A DNA stretch of 64,000 nucleotides from the NCBI RefSeq assembly GCF_000444995.1, contig NC_022041.1:2826001-2890000 (forward strand). Direction: 5' to 3'. The translations under genes and the position numbers were made by a program. Below are positions 1-10,133 of the stretch, piece after piece (within the stretch, counting starts at the first letter, position 1; every line of letters begins with the position of its first letter). Source of the stretch: Paracoccus aminophilus JCM 7686 (lineage in GTDB: Bacteria > Pseudomonadota > Alphaproteobacteria > Rhodobacterales > Rhodobacteraceae). The notes under the pieces were generated by a model, which was not told where the DNA came from, made no database searches, and was given only the letters and a program-made list of their open reading frames with translations.

Positions 1-1
1 C

Positions 2-463
2 GCCACACGCGCCGATGTGGTCGCGGCGGCGGAAACCATGGTGCAGCGCGTTACCGCCCATGATCCCCGCATCACGCCCGAGCGCTTCCTCCTAGAACCG
101 ATGCAGCCCGCGCCTCTGGCCGAGCTGATCATCGGCGCCAAGCGCGATCCCCTGTTCGGCATGGTGCTGGTCATCGGCGCGGGCGGGATTCTGGTCGAAC
201 TGATGGCCGATGCCAAACCGCTCTTGCTGCCGGTGACCCGCGCCGAGGTCGAGGCCGCGCTGACCGGGCTCAAATCCTTCGCGCTTCTGGATGGGTTCCG
301 CGGACGCCCCAAGGCCGCGCTCGCGCCGATTGTCGAGGCCGTCATGGCGGTCGCCGCCTATGCCGAGGCCCATGGCGACAGCCTGAGCGAGATCGATGTG
401 AACCCGCTTATGGTCTATCCGGGTCATGTCGTGGCGGTCGATGCGCTGATCGTCGAAGGGTGA
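2..463 (+). CDS. Acyl-CoA synthetase (ADP-forming), C-terminal part
   Basis: The gene is cut by the left edge; about 153 C-terminal residues are visible in frame 2. They match the ATP-grasp end of ADP-forming acetyl/acyl-CoA synthetases. These make an acyl-CoA from the acid, CoA and ATP by way of a phospho-enzyme. Two features support the call: the glycine-rich stretch PLFGMVLVIGAGGI near the visible start, and EIDVNPLMV near the end, the acidic/Asn pair typical of ATP-grasp metal sites. The CoA-binding and ligase domains lie outside the window, so the substrate cannot be named. The gene ends in a strong bidirectional hairpin and converges on the nitronate monooxygenase. Confidence 0.8.
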   Translation, partial: ATRADVVAAAETMVQRVTAHDPRITPERFLLEPMQPAPLAELIIGAKRDPLFGMVLVIGAGGILVELMADAKPLLLPVTRAEVEAALTGLKSFALLDGFRGRPKAALAPIVEAVMAVAAYAEAHGDSLSEIDVNPLMVYPGHVVAVDALIVEG

Positions 464-475
464 TCTTGCGAAAAG

Positions 476-500
476 GAAAGCCCCCGGAAAGGGGGCTTTC
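476..500. terminator. Bidirectional Rho-independent terminator
   Basis: A perfect 10-bp inverted repeat, GAAAGCCCCC / GGGGGCTTTC, with a GGAAA loop. It has A-rich sequence on the left and a T-rich arm on the right. It lies between two convergent stop codons, so it can serve both genes. Confidence 0.85.
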
Positions 501-539
501 TGTCATCTTCGTCAGCAGCGCTGCCGCTCAGGTCAGTAC

Positions 540-1589
<1,050 letters not shown>

Positions 1590-1743
1590 TCAAGCTTTCC
1601 TCTGCGCCTGCGAAATGACAACTTCGCCACCGCAGCACGGCGAGGCGCAGACGCTGCGCGGGAAGTGACGGAAATCCGCTCAACCGCTGGCCGCCATCTT
1701 GCGTTTTGTTGCGAGCGCACGGGCCGCTGTGTAAGAGATTAGG

Positions 1744-2715
1744 ATGGGCACCCGGAGGTGCCCTCCCACCCTTTTCCGCAGTGAATTCCAGGAGGCTGCC
1801 CTGTCTGACGCATCGAGTGCAGGTGATCTGACGCGGATCTTGGACCGCGGCTTGGGCGGAGAGGATATGGGCTGGTCGCGCTCTGGGCGGATGATCGCGG
1901 CCTATCTGCGCGACAACTGGCGCAACCTGCCCTATGAGACCGGCGCCTCGATCGCCGCCGCCGTCGAGCTGAGCGAGATGACGGTGATCCGCTTCATTCG
2001 CCAGCTGGGTTATTCCAATCTCAAGGATGTCAAAGAGGCGCTCAAAAGCGCCGAGCCGCGCGAGGGGGCCGATGTCGAGGATCTCGCCCGTCGCCTGAAT
2101 GTCCAGAACCTGCAAAACGAAGAGCTCGAGCAGGGCTTTCAGGACGAGGTCAGCGCGATCTCCGAGGTCTATAAGCTGACCGCTCTGCCGCGTTGGGGCT
2201 ATTGCACCGATCTGCTCGCCCGGTCGGAATTCGTCAATATCGTCGGCTTCAGCTATGTCAAAGGCATGGCGCTGGATTTCGCGACGCGGTTGCAGCTGAT
2301 GCGCCCGCAGGCCCGGTTCGTCGAAAAGGGCTGCGGCCTTTATCCCGAAATTCTCGACATGTCGGGGCGCAATCATTGCCTGGTGATCGTCGACACGTCG
2401 GAAAATCCGCGCAAGGCCGCCCATCTGGCCGAGCGCGTGCGCGCGCAGGCGATCCCGCTGATCATCGTCACCGACCGCCGTTCGAACTGGGCCTATGATT
2501 ATACCGAGCTGGTGCTGCAAGCGCCCAGCCACCCGACCGCGCGCTGGAGCTCGCCCGCGCCGATGGCGATCGCGCTGAACCTGCTTCTGAGCAGCGTTTT
2601 CGCGGCGATTGGCCCGGCTGCGGCGACTCGCTATGGCCGTCTGACTCAGCCGACCGAACAGATCGATGAGCCGCCGCGTCCCGCAGGGCGGCAGCTCATT
2701 TTGGGCGATCTCTGA
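1744..2715 (+). CDS. RpiR-family transcriptional regulator
   Basis: Cytoplasmic repressor or activator with an N-terminal helix-turn-helix (SIAAAVELSEMTVIRFIRQLGY, split here by eye into recognition and stabilising helices) and a C-terminal SIS sugar-phosphate-binding domain (VNIVGFSYVKGMALDF onward). RpiR proteins usually sense phosphorylated sugars or related metabolites. The start is uncertain. ATG 1744 gives 323 residues. A CTG at 1801 sits 5 nt after a perfect AGGAGG. ATG 1867 follows GGAGAGGAT but leaves a short N-terminus. It ends directly against the convergent aldo/keto reductase (stops adjacent). The target is not obvious; divergence from the nitronate monooxygenase makes that gene a candidate. 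Confidence 0.75.
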   Translation: MGTRRCPPTLFRSEFQEAALSDASSAGDLTRILDRGLGGEDMGWSRSGRMIAAYLRDNWRNLPYETGASIAAAVELSEMTVIRFIRQLGYSNLKDVKEALKSAEPREGADVEDLARRLNVQNLQNEELEQGFQDEVSAISEVYKLTALPRWGYCTDLLARSEFVNIVGFSYVKGMALDFATRLQLMRPQARFVEKGCGLYPEILDMSGRNHCLVIVDTSENPRKAAHLAERVRAQAIPLIIVTDRRSNWAYDYTELVLQAPSHPTARWSSPAPMAIALNLLLSSVFAAIGPAAATRYGRLTQPTEQIDEPPRPAGRQLILGDL

Positions 2716-3684
2716 TCAGACGGCGCTGACCTCGGCGCTCGCACTGTCGAGCAGGGCCAGATCCTCGGCGCCAAGCCGCAGGCTTGCCGATTTCGCAAGG
2801 CTCTCGAATTGCGCCACCGAGGTCGCGCTGGCAATCGGCGCGGTCACGCCCTTCTGGGCCATCAGCCAAGCGAGCGCGATCTCGGCGGGCTTGGCATCAT
2901 GGCCGGCCGCGACCTGATCGAGCGCGGCGAGGATCGCGGTGCCGCGCGGGTTCAGATAGGTCTCGATCCGGCTGGCCCGAGACGAGCCCGCGACATCGCT
3001 CGCCTGACGGTATTTCCCGGTCAGAAAGCCCGCAGCCAGCCCGTAATAGTTCACCACGCCAATGTTTTCGCGCAGGCAAAGATCGCGCAGCGGCCCCTCG
3101 AAAGTGTCGCGGCTGTAGAGGTTATATTCGGGCTGCAGCACCTGATAGCGCGGCAAGCCGGTCTTGGCCGCCACTTCAAGCGCCGCGCCAAGCTGGGCCG
3201 CGCTGAAATTCGAGGCCCCAATCGCGCGGATCTTGCCCACCTCGAGCAGCTTTTGATAGCCCGCAAGCGTGTCCTCATGGGGCGCCTCGGGGTCGGGCCA
3301 ATGCGAGAAGTAAAGGTCGATCTCGTCGATGCCCAGCCGTTTGAGCGAGCCCTCGACCGCCTCGGCGATCCAGCGCGAGGACAGCCCCTTTTGACCGGGA
3401 CGGCCAAGATCAGAGCCAACCTTGGTGAAGATCACCACCTTCTCGCGCATTCCCGGCCGCGCCTTCAGCCAGCGCCCAATCACGGTTTCAGATTCACCGC
3501 CCTGATGGCCCGGCACCCAGGAGGAGTAGACATCGGCGGTATCAATCGCATTGAAACCATGGTCGACAAAGGCGTCGAGCAGATCGAAACTGGTCTTCTC
3601 ATCTGCGGTCCAGCCAAAGACATTGCCGCCAAATACCAGCGGCGCGATCGAAAGCCCGGTAGAGCCAAGGGCACGCTTTTCCAT
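2716..3684 (-). CDS. Aldo/keto reductase
   Basis: A 322-residue NADPH-dependent (beta/alpha)8 oxidoreductase of the AKR superfamily. The catalytic tetrad is visible as Asp48 and Tyr53 (DTADVYSSW), Lys88 (IFTKVGSD) and His128 (LYFSHWPD). The set SSRWIAEAVEGSLKRLG and GASNFSAAQL is typical of the YajO/Tas-like branch that reduces sugar or xenobiotic carbonyls. An ATG at 3684 is preferred over the adjacent GTG at 3687 because AGGAG is then 7 nt upstream. Substrate unknown. Confidence 0.88.
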   Translation of the reverse strand: MEKRALGSTGLSIAPLVFGGNVFGWTADEKTSFDLLDAFVDHGFNAIDTADVYSSWVPGHQGGESETVIGRWLKARPGMREKVVIFTKVGSDLGRPGQKGLSSRWIAEAVEGSLKRLGIDEIDLYFSHWPDPEAPHEDTLAGYQKLLEVGKIRAIGASNFSAAQLGAALEVAAKTGLPRYQVLQPEYNLYSRDTFEGPLRDLCLRENIGVVNYYGLAAGFLTGKYRQASDVAGSSRASRIETYLNPRGTAILAALDQVAAGHDAKPAEIALAWLMAQKGVTAPIASATSVAQFESLAKSASLRLGAEDLALLDSASAEVSAV

Positions 3685-3753
3685 CACGGATCTCCTGCAT
3701 AAGACCTTGCCAATCTGGGCGGTCGGTCGGGTTGGCGCAAGGCGTGGCGGTGT

Positions 3754-5415
3754 TTAAACCGCCTCGTTCAGTCGTGTTTCCATCAGGTCGATTTCGCGCA
3801 CCAGCTTGTTCACGGTTTCGCCGGGCAACTGACGACCACGGGCGAAGCGGTAGATCTCTTGCCGCTCGGCATTGAGCCCGGTCTTCCACAGATCAAGCTC
3901 GATCGCGAATTGCCTGCGGTTGAGATTGGGCGCGCCGGTTTCGGCATCATCCTCGCCGTCGAGCGCGTCAATGCGCTGGCGGTAGCGATCCATGACATGA
4001 GCCGCCGCTGCCGCCCAGATATCGGGCTCCTCGCTGATCGTGCTCAGGACATGTTCGCGCGCCTCGATCGCGCGCAAAGCCGCCTCGGCTGCGGCGATGC
4101 GGGCATGATCCTCTTCGCGGGCGTGATGGGGTTCAGGCGGCAGTTGCAGCCCCTTGAGGACGAACGGCAGGCCGATGCTGGCCAAGATCAGCGAGAGGAT
4201 GATCACCCCCGCCGCCAGACAGATCGCCAGATCGCGCGCCGGAAAGGGCGTGCCGTCATTGAGCGTGAAGGGCAAGGTCAGGATACCGGCCAAAGTGACC
4301 GCGCCCCGCACCCCGGCGAGCGAGGTCGCCATGATCAGGCGACGGCTCGGACGGTTGGTCTTTTGCCCGGCGCGTCGTTGCCCCATCCGGAAGATGGTCA
4401 GCTTCAGCGATACCCAGACCCAGAGATAGCGTAGCACACCCAGAGCAAGCGTGATCGCCAGCACATAGATCAGCAACCAGACCGGATCGGTGTGCCCGGT
4501 CTCGCCGACGACCCCGATGGCACGGCGCACGATATGGGGCAGCTGCTCGCCCAGCAGAACGAACATCAGCCCGTTGAGCGTGAACTGGATCGCATCCCAG
4601 ACCACGGCGCGCTGCACCCGGGTCGAGGCGAGATCCTGCCCGCGCAACTCGGAAAAGCCCATCGTCATCCCTGCCGAGACCGCCGCAAGAATGCCCGAGG
4701 CGCCGATTTCTTCGGCCAGCAGATAGGCCGAGAAGGGAATGAGCAGGCTGATCAGGATCTCGGATCCGGTCTCTTCGCCGAAGCGGCGGCTGACCCAGCC
4801 CTTGGCGATGCCGACCCCAAGCGTCACGAGCACGCCGCTGAGGATGCCGCCCACAACCATCCACAGAAAGCTCACCGCCGCCTCGGCGGGCGAAAAGACG
4901 CCGGTCAGCGCCGCGACCACGGCAAAGCGCATACAGACAAGGCCCGACGCATCATTGAAGAGCGCCTCGCCCTCAAGGATATGCATCAGCCGCTTGGGGA
5001 TGCCGAGCCTGCCCGCAATCGACGAGACCGCGACCGGATCGGTCGGCGAAATGATCGCCGCCAAGGCAAAAGCGACCGGCAAGGGCATCGAGGGGATCAT
5101 CCAATGGATGAAATAGCCGACCCCGAAGACCGTGAAAAAGACCAGTCCGAAGGCCAATTCAAGGATCGTCGCCTTGTTGCGGAAAAAGCCCTCCTTCGGC
5201 ATCCGCCAGCCGTCGAGGAAGAGAAGCGGCGGCAGGAAGAGCAGGAAGAACACATCTGGCTCCAGCCGCACGCCGAAATCGGTGACCGAGGCGAGCCCGG
5301 CGCCAAGTGCGATCTGGATCAAGGGAAGCGGCAGCGACAGCCGGGGCATCCGCACGATCACGCCGCTGATGACCACCGCCACAAGCATGATCAGGATCGT
5401 CGAGATTGCCTGCAT
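3754..5415 (-). CDS. Na+/H+ antiporter, CPA1 family
   Basis: A 553-residue inner-membrane cation/proton antiporter. About 12 hydrophobic segments fill residues 1-410. The conserved transport signatures are SPTDPVAVSS and, further on, GEALFNDASGLV, where the Asn-Asp region carries the ion-binding acidic residue. A hydrophilic tail of roughly 130 residues after the last helix is expected to be cytosolic and helical. The family handles Na+ and pH homeostasis. It is transcribed alone; the next upstream gene is on the other strand. Confidence 0.9.
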   Translation of the reverse strand: MQAISTILIMLVAVVISGVIVRMPRLSLPLPLIQIALGAGLASVTDFGVRLEPDVFFLLFLPPLLFLDGWRMPKEGFFRNKATILELAFGLVFFTVFGVGYFIHWMIPSMPLPVAFALAAIISPTDPVAVSSIAGRLGIPKRLMHILEGEALFNDASGLVCMRFAVVAALTGVFSPAEAAVSFLWMVVGGILSGVLVTLGVGIAKGWVSRRFGEETGSEILISLLIPFSAYLLAEEIGASGILAAVSAGMTMGFSELRGQDLASTRVQRAVVWDAIQFTLNGLMFVLLGEQLPHIVRRAIGVVGETGHTDPVWLLIYVLAITLALGVLRYLWVWVSLKLTIFRMGQRRAGQKTNRPSRRLIMATSLAGVRGAVTLAGILTLPFTLNDGTPFPARDLAICLAAGVIILSLILASIGLPFVLKGLQLPPEPHHAREEDHARIAAAEAALRAIEAREHVLSTISEEPDIWAAAAAHVMDRYRQRIDALDGEDDAETGAPNLNRRQFAIELDLWKTGLNAERQEIYRFARGRQLPGETVNKLVREIDLMETRLNEAV

Positions 5416-5704
5416 ATGCCGCCCCTTTTGCCCGTCCGTTTCTTGTCCGTCACGGTTGAGCCGTCACGTTTCGCCGACCGGTGTATGCGCCCGGATTGCC
5501 CAACTCGGCGCGAGGCCATCCGCCTCCCGAGCAACCGCTTCGACCACCAGCCAGCGCGACGGAACAAGCGCCACTGCAAACCGGTTCCCGGCCCCGGCCC
5601 GATGCTCCGGCGAAAGTGAGCGCGCGCCCGGTCGCTCAGGTGCAATCCAGCCTGCGGCGCGCTATCTCTGAGGGCAAGGCCCTTTTCCATGGAAGGAGAA
5701 TGCG

Positions 5705-6106
5705 ATGAAGATCATCAAGGCAGAGGCGCGGCAATCAGGCCCCGGCCCGGCCGATTACTTCACCGGTCAAGTCACGATCACGCCGATCTTCACGGCCGAG
5801 GCGCCGGGTCGCGTCGCCAGCGCAAGCGTCAGCTTCGCCCCCGGCGCGCGCACCGCTTGGCACACCCATCCCGCAGGCCAAACGCTGCTGGTGACCGAAG
5901 GCCAAGGCTGGGTCCAACGCGAGGGCGGCCCGATCGAGGACATCGCGGTGGGCGATGTCGTCTGGTTTCCGGCAGGCGAGCGCCACTGGCATGGCGCGGC
6001 GCCGGATCAGGCCATGACGCATATCGCGCTGCAGGAAATCGTCGATGGCACCCCTGTCACCTGGCTCGAACTGGTGAGCGACGCCGAATACGGCGGCGCG
6101 GATTAA
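5705..6106 (+). CDS. Single-domain cupin protein
   Basis: A 133-residue beta-barrel protein. The metal-binding cupin motif is intact: His53-x-His55 and Gln59 in AWHTHPAGQT, with the second-motif histidines at 94 and 96 (GERHWHG). Proteins of this type include small quercetinase-like or carboxymuconolactone-associated cupins; no specific substrate can be inferred. The start follows GAAGGAGAATGCG. It converges on davB. Confidence 0.75.
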   Translation: MKIIKAEARQSGPGPADYFTGQVTITPIFTAEAPGRVASASVSFAPGARTAWHTHPAGQTLLVTEGQGWVQREGGPIEDIAVGDVVWFPAGERHWHGAAPDQAMTHIALQEIVDGTPVTWLELVSDAEYGGAD

Positions 6107-6155
6107 GTAAAGCGAAGGGGCCGGTCCTCGGACCCAGCCCTGCCGCATCTGCCGC

Positions 6156-7811
6156 TTATTCCGGCAAGGCGACCGGGCCAAGCTCGGCCCACAGCTCGCC
6201 CGGACCGGGGTTCTCGGCGTGGCTTGCGCCGCCCAGATGCGCCATGACGCCCCAGACCGCGTTCAGCGCCGTCTGAACCGCGCCCTCGACCCAAGCCGGC
6301 GTCCAGCTGATCCCGTCGCCGGCAAGGAAGATGCCGCGCTGCGAGGCCGGCATGTCGGCCTGCATGAAATGGCCATACATGCGGTGATTGTAGCGGTAAT
6401 GGCCGGGCAAAGCGCCCTTGAACGCGCCAAGGAAGTTCTCGTCCGCCTCCCAGCTCACGCAGATCGGATTGCCGCGAATATGGCTGCGGATATCGACCCC
6501 GGGATAGACGCGGCCAAGCGCGGACAACGCCAACTCAACCCGCTTTTCGCAAGACAGAGGCAGCACCTTCAGCGCATCGGTCATCCAGGAATAGCTCAGG
6601 CAGATGACCGAGGGCTTGTCCGGGCCATTGTCGAAGAAATAGGTGCCGCGCGTCAGCCGGTCGGTCAGCGTCATCGACAAAACCGGGCGGCCGGTTGCCG
6701 GATCAATGTCCTTCCAGAACGGGCGATCGACCATGACGAAGGTTTTCGCCGCCTGCATATAGCGCGTGCGGTCCAAGGCCATCCAGAGCTTCTGGTCAAA
6801 GATCTCTTCATCGACCGCGACCGAGGTTGTCAGCAGATGGCTCTGGCAGGTCACGAGGACGGCGGCATAGCTGCGGGGATTGTCCCATTGATCGGTAACG
6901 GTAAAGCCGCCCTCGCCATTGCGCGCGATCTTGACCGCCCGCCCGAGCGTCGCCCCGCCGTTGAGGCTCGCCAAGGTCGTGCCCTCGGGCCAATGGGCGC
7001 AAGCGGCGGGCTGGCGCCAAAGCCGGTGCAGCACGTTTTCGACGCCGCCGACGATATAGCGCTGGTGGTCGTCGAGCTCGAGCAGGTTGACGCGCAGGAT
7101 CTCCAGCATCGAATTCGGGAAATCGCTGTCCCAGCCGCCGGTGCCGAAACCGACTTGGCCAAAAACCTCGCGGTGCCGGAAGCTGAGGTTCTGGAAGGCT
7201 TTCGAGGACACGACGAAATCGTAAAAGGTGCGCTCGTCCCATTTCTCGACAATCGGGTCCCAGATCGCTTTCAGCCGCGCCACATCGCGGTCGCGCACGG
7301 CCTGCATCAGATTGGCGAAATCGGCGTGCTCCTCAAGCGCCGCGCGATAGGCCACCGCGACCTCGTGGTAGAGCTTCGGCAGATCGTCGAGCGTCTTGGC
7401 GAAATGCGTGTCGCCCTCGAGGTCGATCACAGTCGAGCCTGCCGCCTCGGTCAGCGGGTTCGGGAAGGGGCGGCTCTCAAGGCCGACCAGATCGACATAG
7501 TGGTAAAAGCCATGCGACGAGACCGGAAAGCGCATCCCGCCCAGCTCGGCAATCACATCCTCGGTGCCCTCGAAAATCTCGGAGCGCAGGCGGCCGCCGA
7601 ACTTGCCGGATTCGTAGATGATCGGGCGCAGACCCAGCTTCATCAGCTCATATCCCGCGATAATCCCCGAAGCCCCTGCCCCGATCACCGCGATTTCCTG
7701 CCCGTGATGCGCCTTGGGAATCGCGCCGAGCCCGGCGGGATGTTTCAGCCAGTCGTCATAGGCGAAGGGGAAATCGGGACCGAAGGCGGTGACGGGTTTC
7801 TGTTCGCTCAT
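6156..7811 (-). CDS. davB: L-lysine 2-monooxygenase (flavin monoamine oxidase family)
   Basis: A 551-residue FAD enzyme that oxidatively decarboxylates L-lysine to 5-aminovaleramide, the first step of the 5-aminovalerate route. Similarity to Pseudomonas putida DavB as I remember it runs over the whole length: the FGPDFPFAYDDWLKHPAGLG N-terminus, the dinucleotide fold IAVIGAGASGIIAGYELMK (about 40-58), GGMRFPVSS, FGQVGFGTGGWDSDFPNSML, ALPGHYRYN and the C-terminal FAD motif GISWTPAWVEGAVQTALNAV. The level of match makes lysine more likely than tryptophan or phenylalanine as substrate. It is divergent from davA across 76 bp, which supports a shared pathway. No davD or davT is present in the window. 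Confidence 0.88.
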   Translation of the reverse strand: MSEQKPVTAFGPDFPFAYDDWLKHPAGLGAIPKAHHGQEIAVIGAGASGIIAGYELMKLGLRPIIYESGKFGGRLRSEIFEGTEDVIAELGGMRFPVSSHGFYHYVDLVGLESRPFPNPLTEAAGSTVIDLEGDTHFAKTLDDLPKLYHEVAVAYRAALEEHADFANLMQAVRDRDVARLKAIWDPIVEKWDERTFYDFVVSSKAFQNLSFRHREVFGQVGFGTGGWDSDFPNSMLEILRVNLLELDDHQRYIVGGVENVLHRLWRQPAACAHWPEGTTLASLNGGATLGRAVKIARNGEGGFTVTDQWDNPRSYAAVLVTCQSHLLTTSVAVDEEIFDQKLWMALDRTRYMQAAKTFVMVDRPFWKDIDPATGRPVLSMTLTDRLTRGTYFFDNGPDKPSVICLSYSWMTDALKVLPLSCEKRVELALSALGRVYPGVDIRSHIRGNPICVSWEADENFLGAFKGALPGHYRYNHRMYGHFMQADMPASQRGIFLAGDGISWTPAWVEGAVQTALNAVWGVMAHLGGASHAENPGPGELWAELGPVALPE

Positions 7812-7887
7812 GGCGCGCCGGGCTTTCTTTGGAGGCTGGAAAATGGCTAAACTTGCCGGGCTAGTATGGGCATGAGAGGGGCAAAAA

Positions 7888-8679
7888 GTGAAGTTGGCAC
7901 TCTGGCAGACCGCGCCGACAAATGGCCGGATCGAGGCGGTTTTCTCGGCAGTTTGCAGTCAGTTGCGGGCAGCGGCGGCTGCGGGGGCAAAACTGCTGGT
8001 CGCGCCCGAGCTGGTTCTGCCGGGCTATAACCGCCCCGATCTGCACGCGGCTTTGGCGCAGCCTCTGGACGGGGAATGGATCACGCGCCTGCGCGATCTG
8101 GCGCGCGAAACCGGCTGCGGCATCTGCCTTGGCTGGGCCGAGCGCGCGGGCGCGGCCGAGCCCGCCGCCGTCTATAATGCCGCGACGGCCATCGGCCCGG
8201 ATGGCGCGATTCTGGCGCATTACCGCAAGATCCAGCTTTTCGGCCCGATGGAGAGCGCGAGTTTCGCGCGCGGCGATCAGCTGTGCCCGGTGTTCGAGAT
8301 CGAGGGCCGCCGCGCCGCCATGCTGATCTGCTATGACATCGAATTCCCCGGCCATGCCGCCGCTCTCGCGCAGGCCGGGGCGCGGCTGATCCTTGTCCCG
8401 ACCGCCAATCCGACCGGGTTCGAGCATGTCCAGAACCGCCTCGTGCCCGCCCGCGCGCATGAAAACAACGCGACCGTCGCCTATGCCAATCTCTGCGGCA
8501 GCGAAAACGGGCTGAGCTTTGGCGGGCGCTCGCTGATCGCCGGGCCGGATGGCGAGCCCTTGGCGCAGGCCGGTGCGCGCGGCGAGGCCTTGCTGGTCGT
8601 TGACCTTGCCGCAGCCGATGCCGTCCCAGAGGAATTGCGCGGTGTGGTTGCGCAAGAATATCGCCCAGCCCGCGGCTGA
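7888..8679 (+). CDS. davA: 5-aminovaleramidase (nitrilase superfamily amidase)
   Basis: A 263-residue carbon-nitrogen hydrolase. The catalytic triad is visible as Glu41 (APELVLPGY), Lys114 (HYRKIQLFG) and Cys148 (MLICYDIEFP). The fold and length match DavA, which hydrolyses 5-aminovaleramide, the product of DavB, to 5-aminovalerate and ammonia. The divergent davB next door is the strongest reason for this specific name. By sequence alone it could be another omega-amidase. Some reading frames around it give a GTG-like alternative, but ATG 7888 follows GGGGCAAAA and matches the family N-terminus. Confidence 0.82.
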   Translation: MKLALWQTAPTNGRIEAVFSAVCSQLRAAAAAGAKLLVAPELVLPGYNRPDLHAALAQPLDGEWITRLRDLARETGCGICLGWAERAGAAEPAAVYNAATAIGPDGAILAHYRKIQLFGPMESASFARGDQLCPVFEIEGRRAAMLICYDIEFPGHAAALAQAGARLILVPTANPTGFEHVQNRLVPARAHENNATVAYANLCGSENGLSFGGRSLIAGPDGEPLAQAGARGEALLVVDLAAADAVPEELRGVVAQEYRPARG

Positions 8680-8756
8680 CGGTGCATTCAGACCCCGGTA
8701 ACCTTCTTCTCAGATAGCGGCCCGCAAACGATCACGGAGAGTTGACTCACGGGTAT

Positions 8757-8789
8757 AACCAAGGAAAATCAACGTGTTTTTACTTGGTT
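8757..8789. promoter_or_regulatory. Imperfect dyad upstream of lipoprotein gene
   Basis: AACCAAG and CTTGGTT form a perfect 7-bp inverted repeat. Inside it, AAAA and TTTT extend the symmetry. It lies 13-45 bp before the lipoprotein ATG, where an operator or a 5' UTR hairpin could act. A TTGACT hexamer at 8742-8747 precedes it. Confidence 0.4.
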
Positions 8790-8801
8790 CGAGGCCCTTA
8801 G

Positions 8802-9293
8802 ATGAAACTCTCCGTGCTCGTTAGTCTGTTCTTACTTGGCATTCTGGCCTCCTGCGGCCCAACCCAGCCCGTGATGCTGACCCCCGCAGAGGTTGAAAGC
8901 TCGGTGGTGGCTCAGAAGATTGGCCGGACCTGTTTTCAGCAGGGGCGGCTGCGCAATGAGGCCGCCTCGGTCGCGCTGATCAATCAGGTCGAAACCAATC
9001 TCGCCCGTCGCGCCAGCCCGACCGATGTCGCCGCAAGCCAGCGCAAGTTCGCCAATGAGCAGGTGAAGGTCGAACACTGCCGCAATTTCGAGATGCTGGC
9101 GCTGCAAAACCAGAACCAGATCGCTCAGGCGAATGCGAACCGGATCGCGCAGGCGGCGGAAGATCAGGCCAATGCCGCGCGGACGGCGAATTGGCAGCGC
9201 CAGTTGCAGGCGCAACAGGCGATCTATCAGCCGCGAACGACCCAGTGCCAATATTACAAATGGGGCAATATGACGAGCTGCTCCTCCTTCTGA
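8802..9293 (+). CDS. Putative lipoprotein, unknown function
   Basis: A 163-residue protein with a type II signal peptide: a short basic start, a hydrophobic stretch and the lipobox LASC, giving a lipidated Cys19. The mature part is Gln/Asn/Ala-rich (QNQNQIAQANANRIAQAAE) and probably forms a helix or coiled coil around residues 95-140. Four further Cys residues include a C-terminal pair within TQCQYYKWGNMTSCSSF. I do not recognise a family. It is likely anchored in the inner leaflet of the outer membrane. Confidence 0.65.
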   Translation: MKLSVLVSLFLLGILASCGPTQPVMLTPAEVESSVVAQKIGRTCFQQGRLRNEAASVALINQVETNLARRASPTDVAASQRKFANEQVKVEHCRNFEMLALQNQNQIAQANANRIAQAAEDQANAARTANWQRQLQAQQAIYQPRTTQCQYYKWGNMTSCSSF

Positions 9294-9479
9294 CCTCGCG
9301 CCGTCCAGCCCCGACGGCCAGCCCCATGCGCCTTGGCAACGGTCGCGCTTTCTCTGCGGCGGGACGCCGAGCTGTTCTTGAACTCGTCGCGTGATTGGCG
9401 CAGACCAATCGGGCCAGAGCGCGCAGGTTCAAGACGCTGCATCGCGCGGAACAGACAAGACAGACGGGCGGAAGCATTC

Positions 9480-10121
9480 ATGGAAATCTTTACCGCAAGC
9501 GGGCTGACCGCGCTGGTCGAAGTCATCGGCATCGACCTTGTCCTCGCCGGAGACAATGCGGTGGTGATCGGCCTTGCCGCCGCCGGTCTGCCCGCCGAGT
9601 TGCGTGCCCGTGCCATTCTGGTCGGGATCCTCGCCGCGACCGTGCTGCGCATCGGGCTCGCGCTGATCGCGACCTGGGTGCTCGGCATTCCGGGCGTGAT
9701 CTTTGCGGGCGGGCTGCTGCTCTGCTGGGTGTGCTGGAAGATGTGGCTCGAGCTGCGCGCCACCCCCGACGCCCATGGGACGGACGAAGATGCGACCCGC
9801 CCGGCCAAGGTCAAAACCTTCGGTCAGGCCGCACTGCAGATCGTGATTGCCGATGTGTCGATGTCGCTCGACAATGTGCTGGCGGTGGCAGGCGCCGCGC
9901 GCGAGCATCCGACCGTTCTGGTAATCGGACTGATCTTTTCGATCGCGCTGATGGGGCTTGCGGCCAATTTCATCGCGGGCCTGCTGAACCGGCACCGCTG
10001 GATCGCCTATCTTGGCTTGGCGATTATCGTCTATGTCGCGCTCAATATGTTGTGGCGGGGCGGTGAAGAACTGCTCGCTCTTGCGGGCTATCTTCCGGCC
10101 GCCCCCGCTCCACAGGGCTGA
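9480..10121 (+). CDS. TerC/YjbE-family integral membrane protein
   Basis: A 213-residue polytopic membrane protein with about 7 hydrophobic segments. Two repeated acidic motifs, IDLVLAGDNAVVIGLAA in the first helix and IADVSMSLDNVLAVAGAA midway, are the TerC signature whose Asp residues are thought to bind metal. Relatives (YjbE, YkoY, Alx) export Mn2+ or protect against tellurite. A cytosolic loop of about 25 charged residues splits the two halves. ATG 9480 is chosen because it starts at the first motif. The leader was checked for a yybP-ykoY manganese riboswitch and none was recognised. Confidence 0.85.
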   Translation: MEIFTASGLTALVEVIGIDLVLAGDNAVVIGLAAAGLPAELRARAILVGILAATVLRIGLALIATWVLGIPGVIFAGGLLLCWVCWKMWLELRATPDAHGTDEDATRPAKVKTFGQAALQIVIADVSMSLDNVLAVAGAAREHPTVLVIGLIFSIALMGLAANFIAGLLNRHRWIAYLGLAIIVYVALNMLWRGGEELLALAGYLPAAPAPQG

Positions 10122-10133
10122 ACGCCAAAGCCA

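Noticed and set aside
9294..9479. Possible yybP-ykoY manganese riboswitch before the TerC-type gene
   Set aside because: The conserved core sequences of that riboswitch class were looked for by eye and not seen. A covariance search would settle it.
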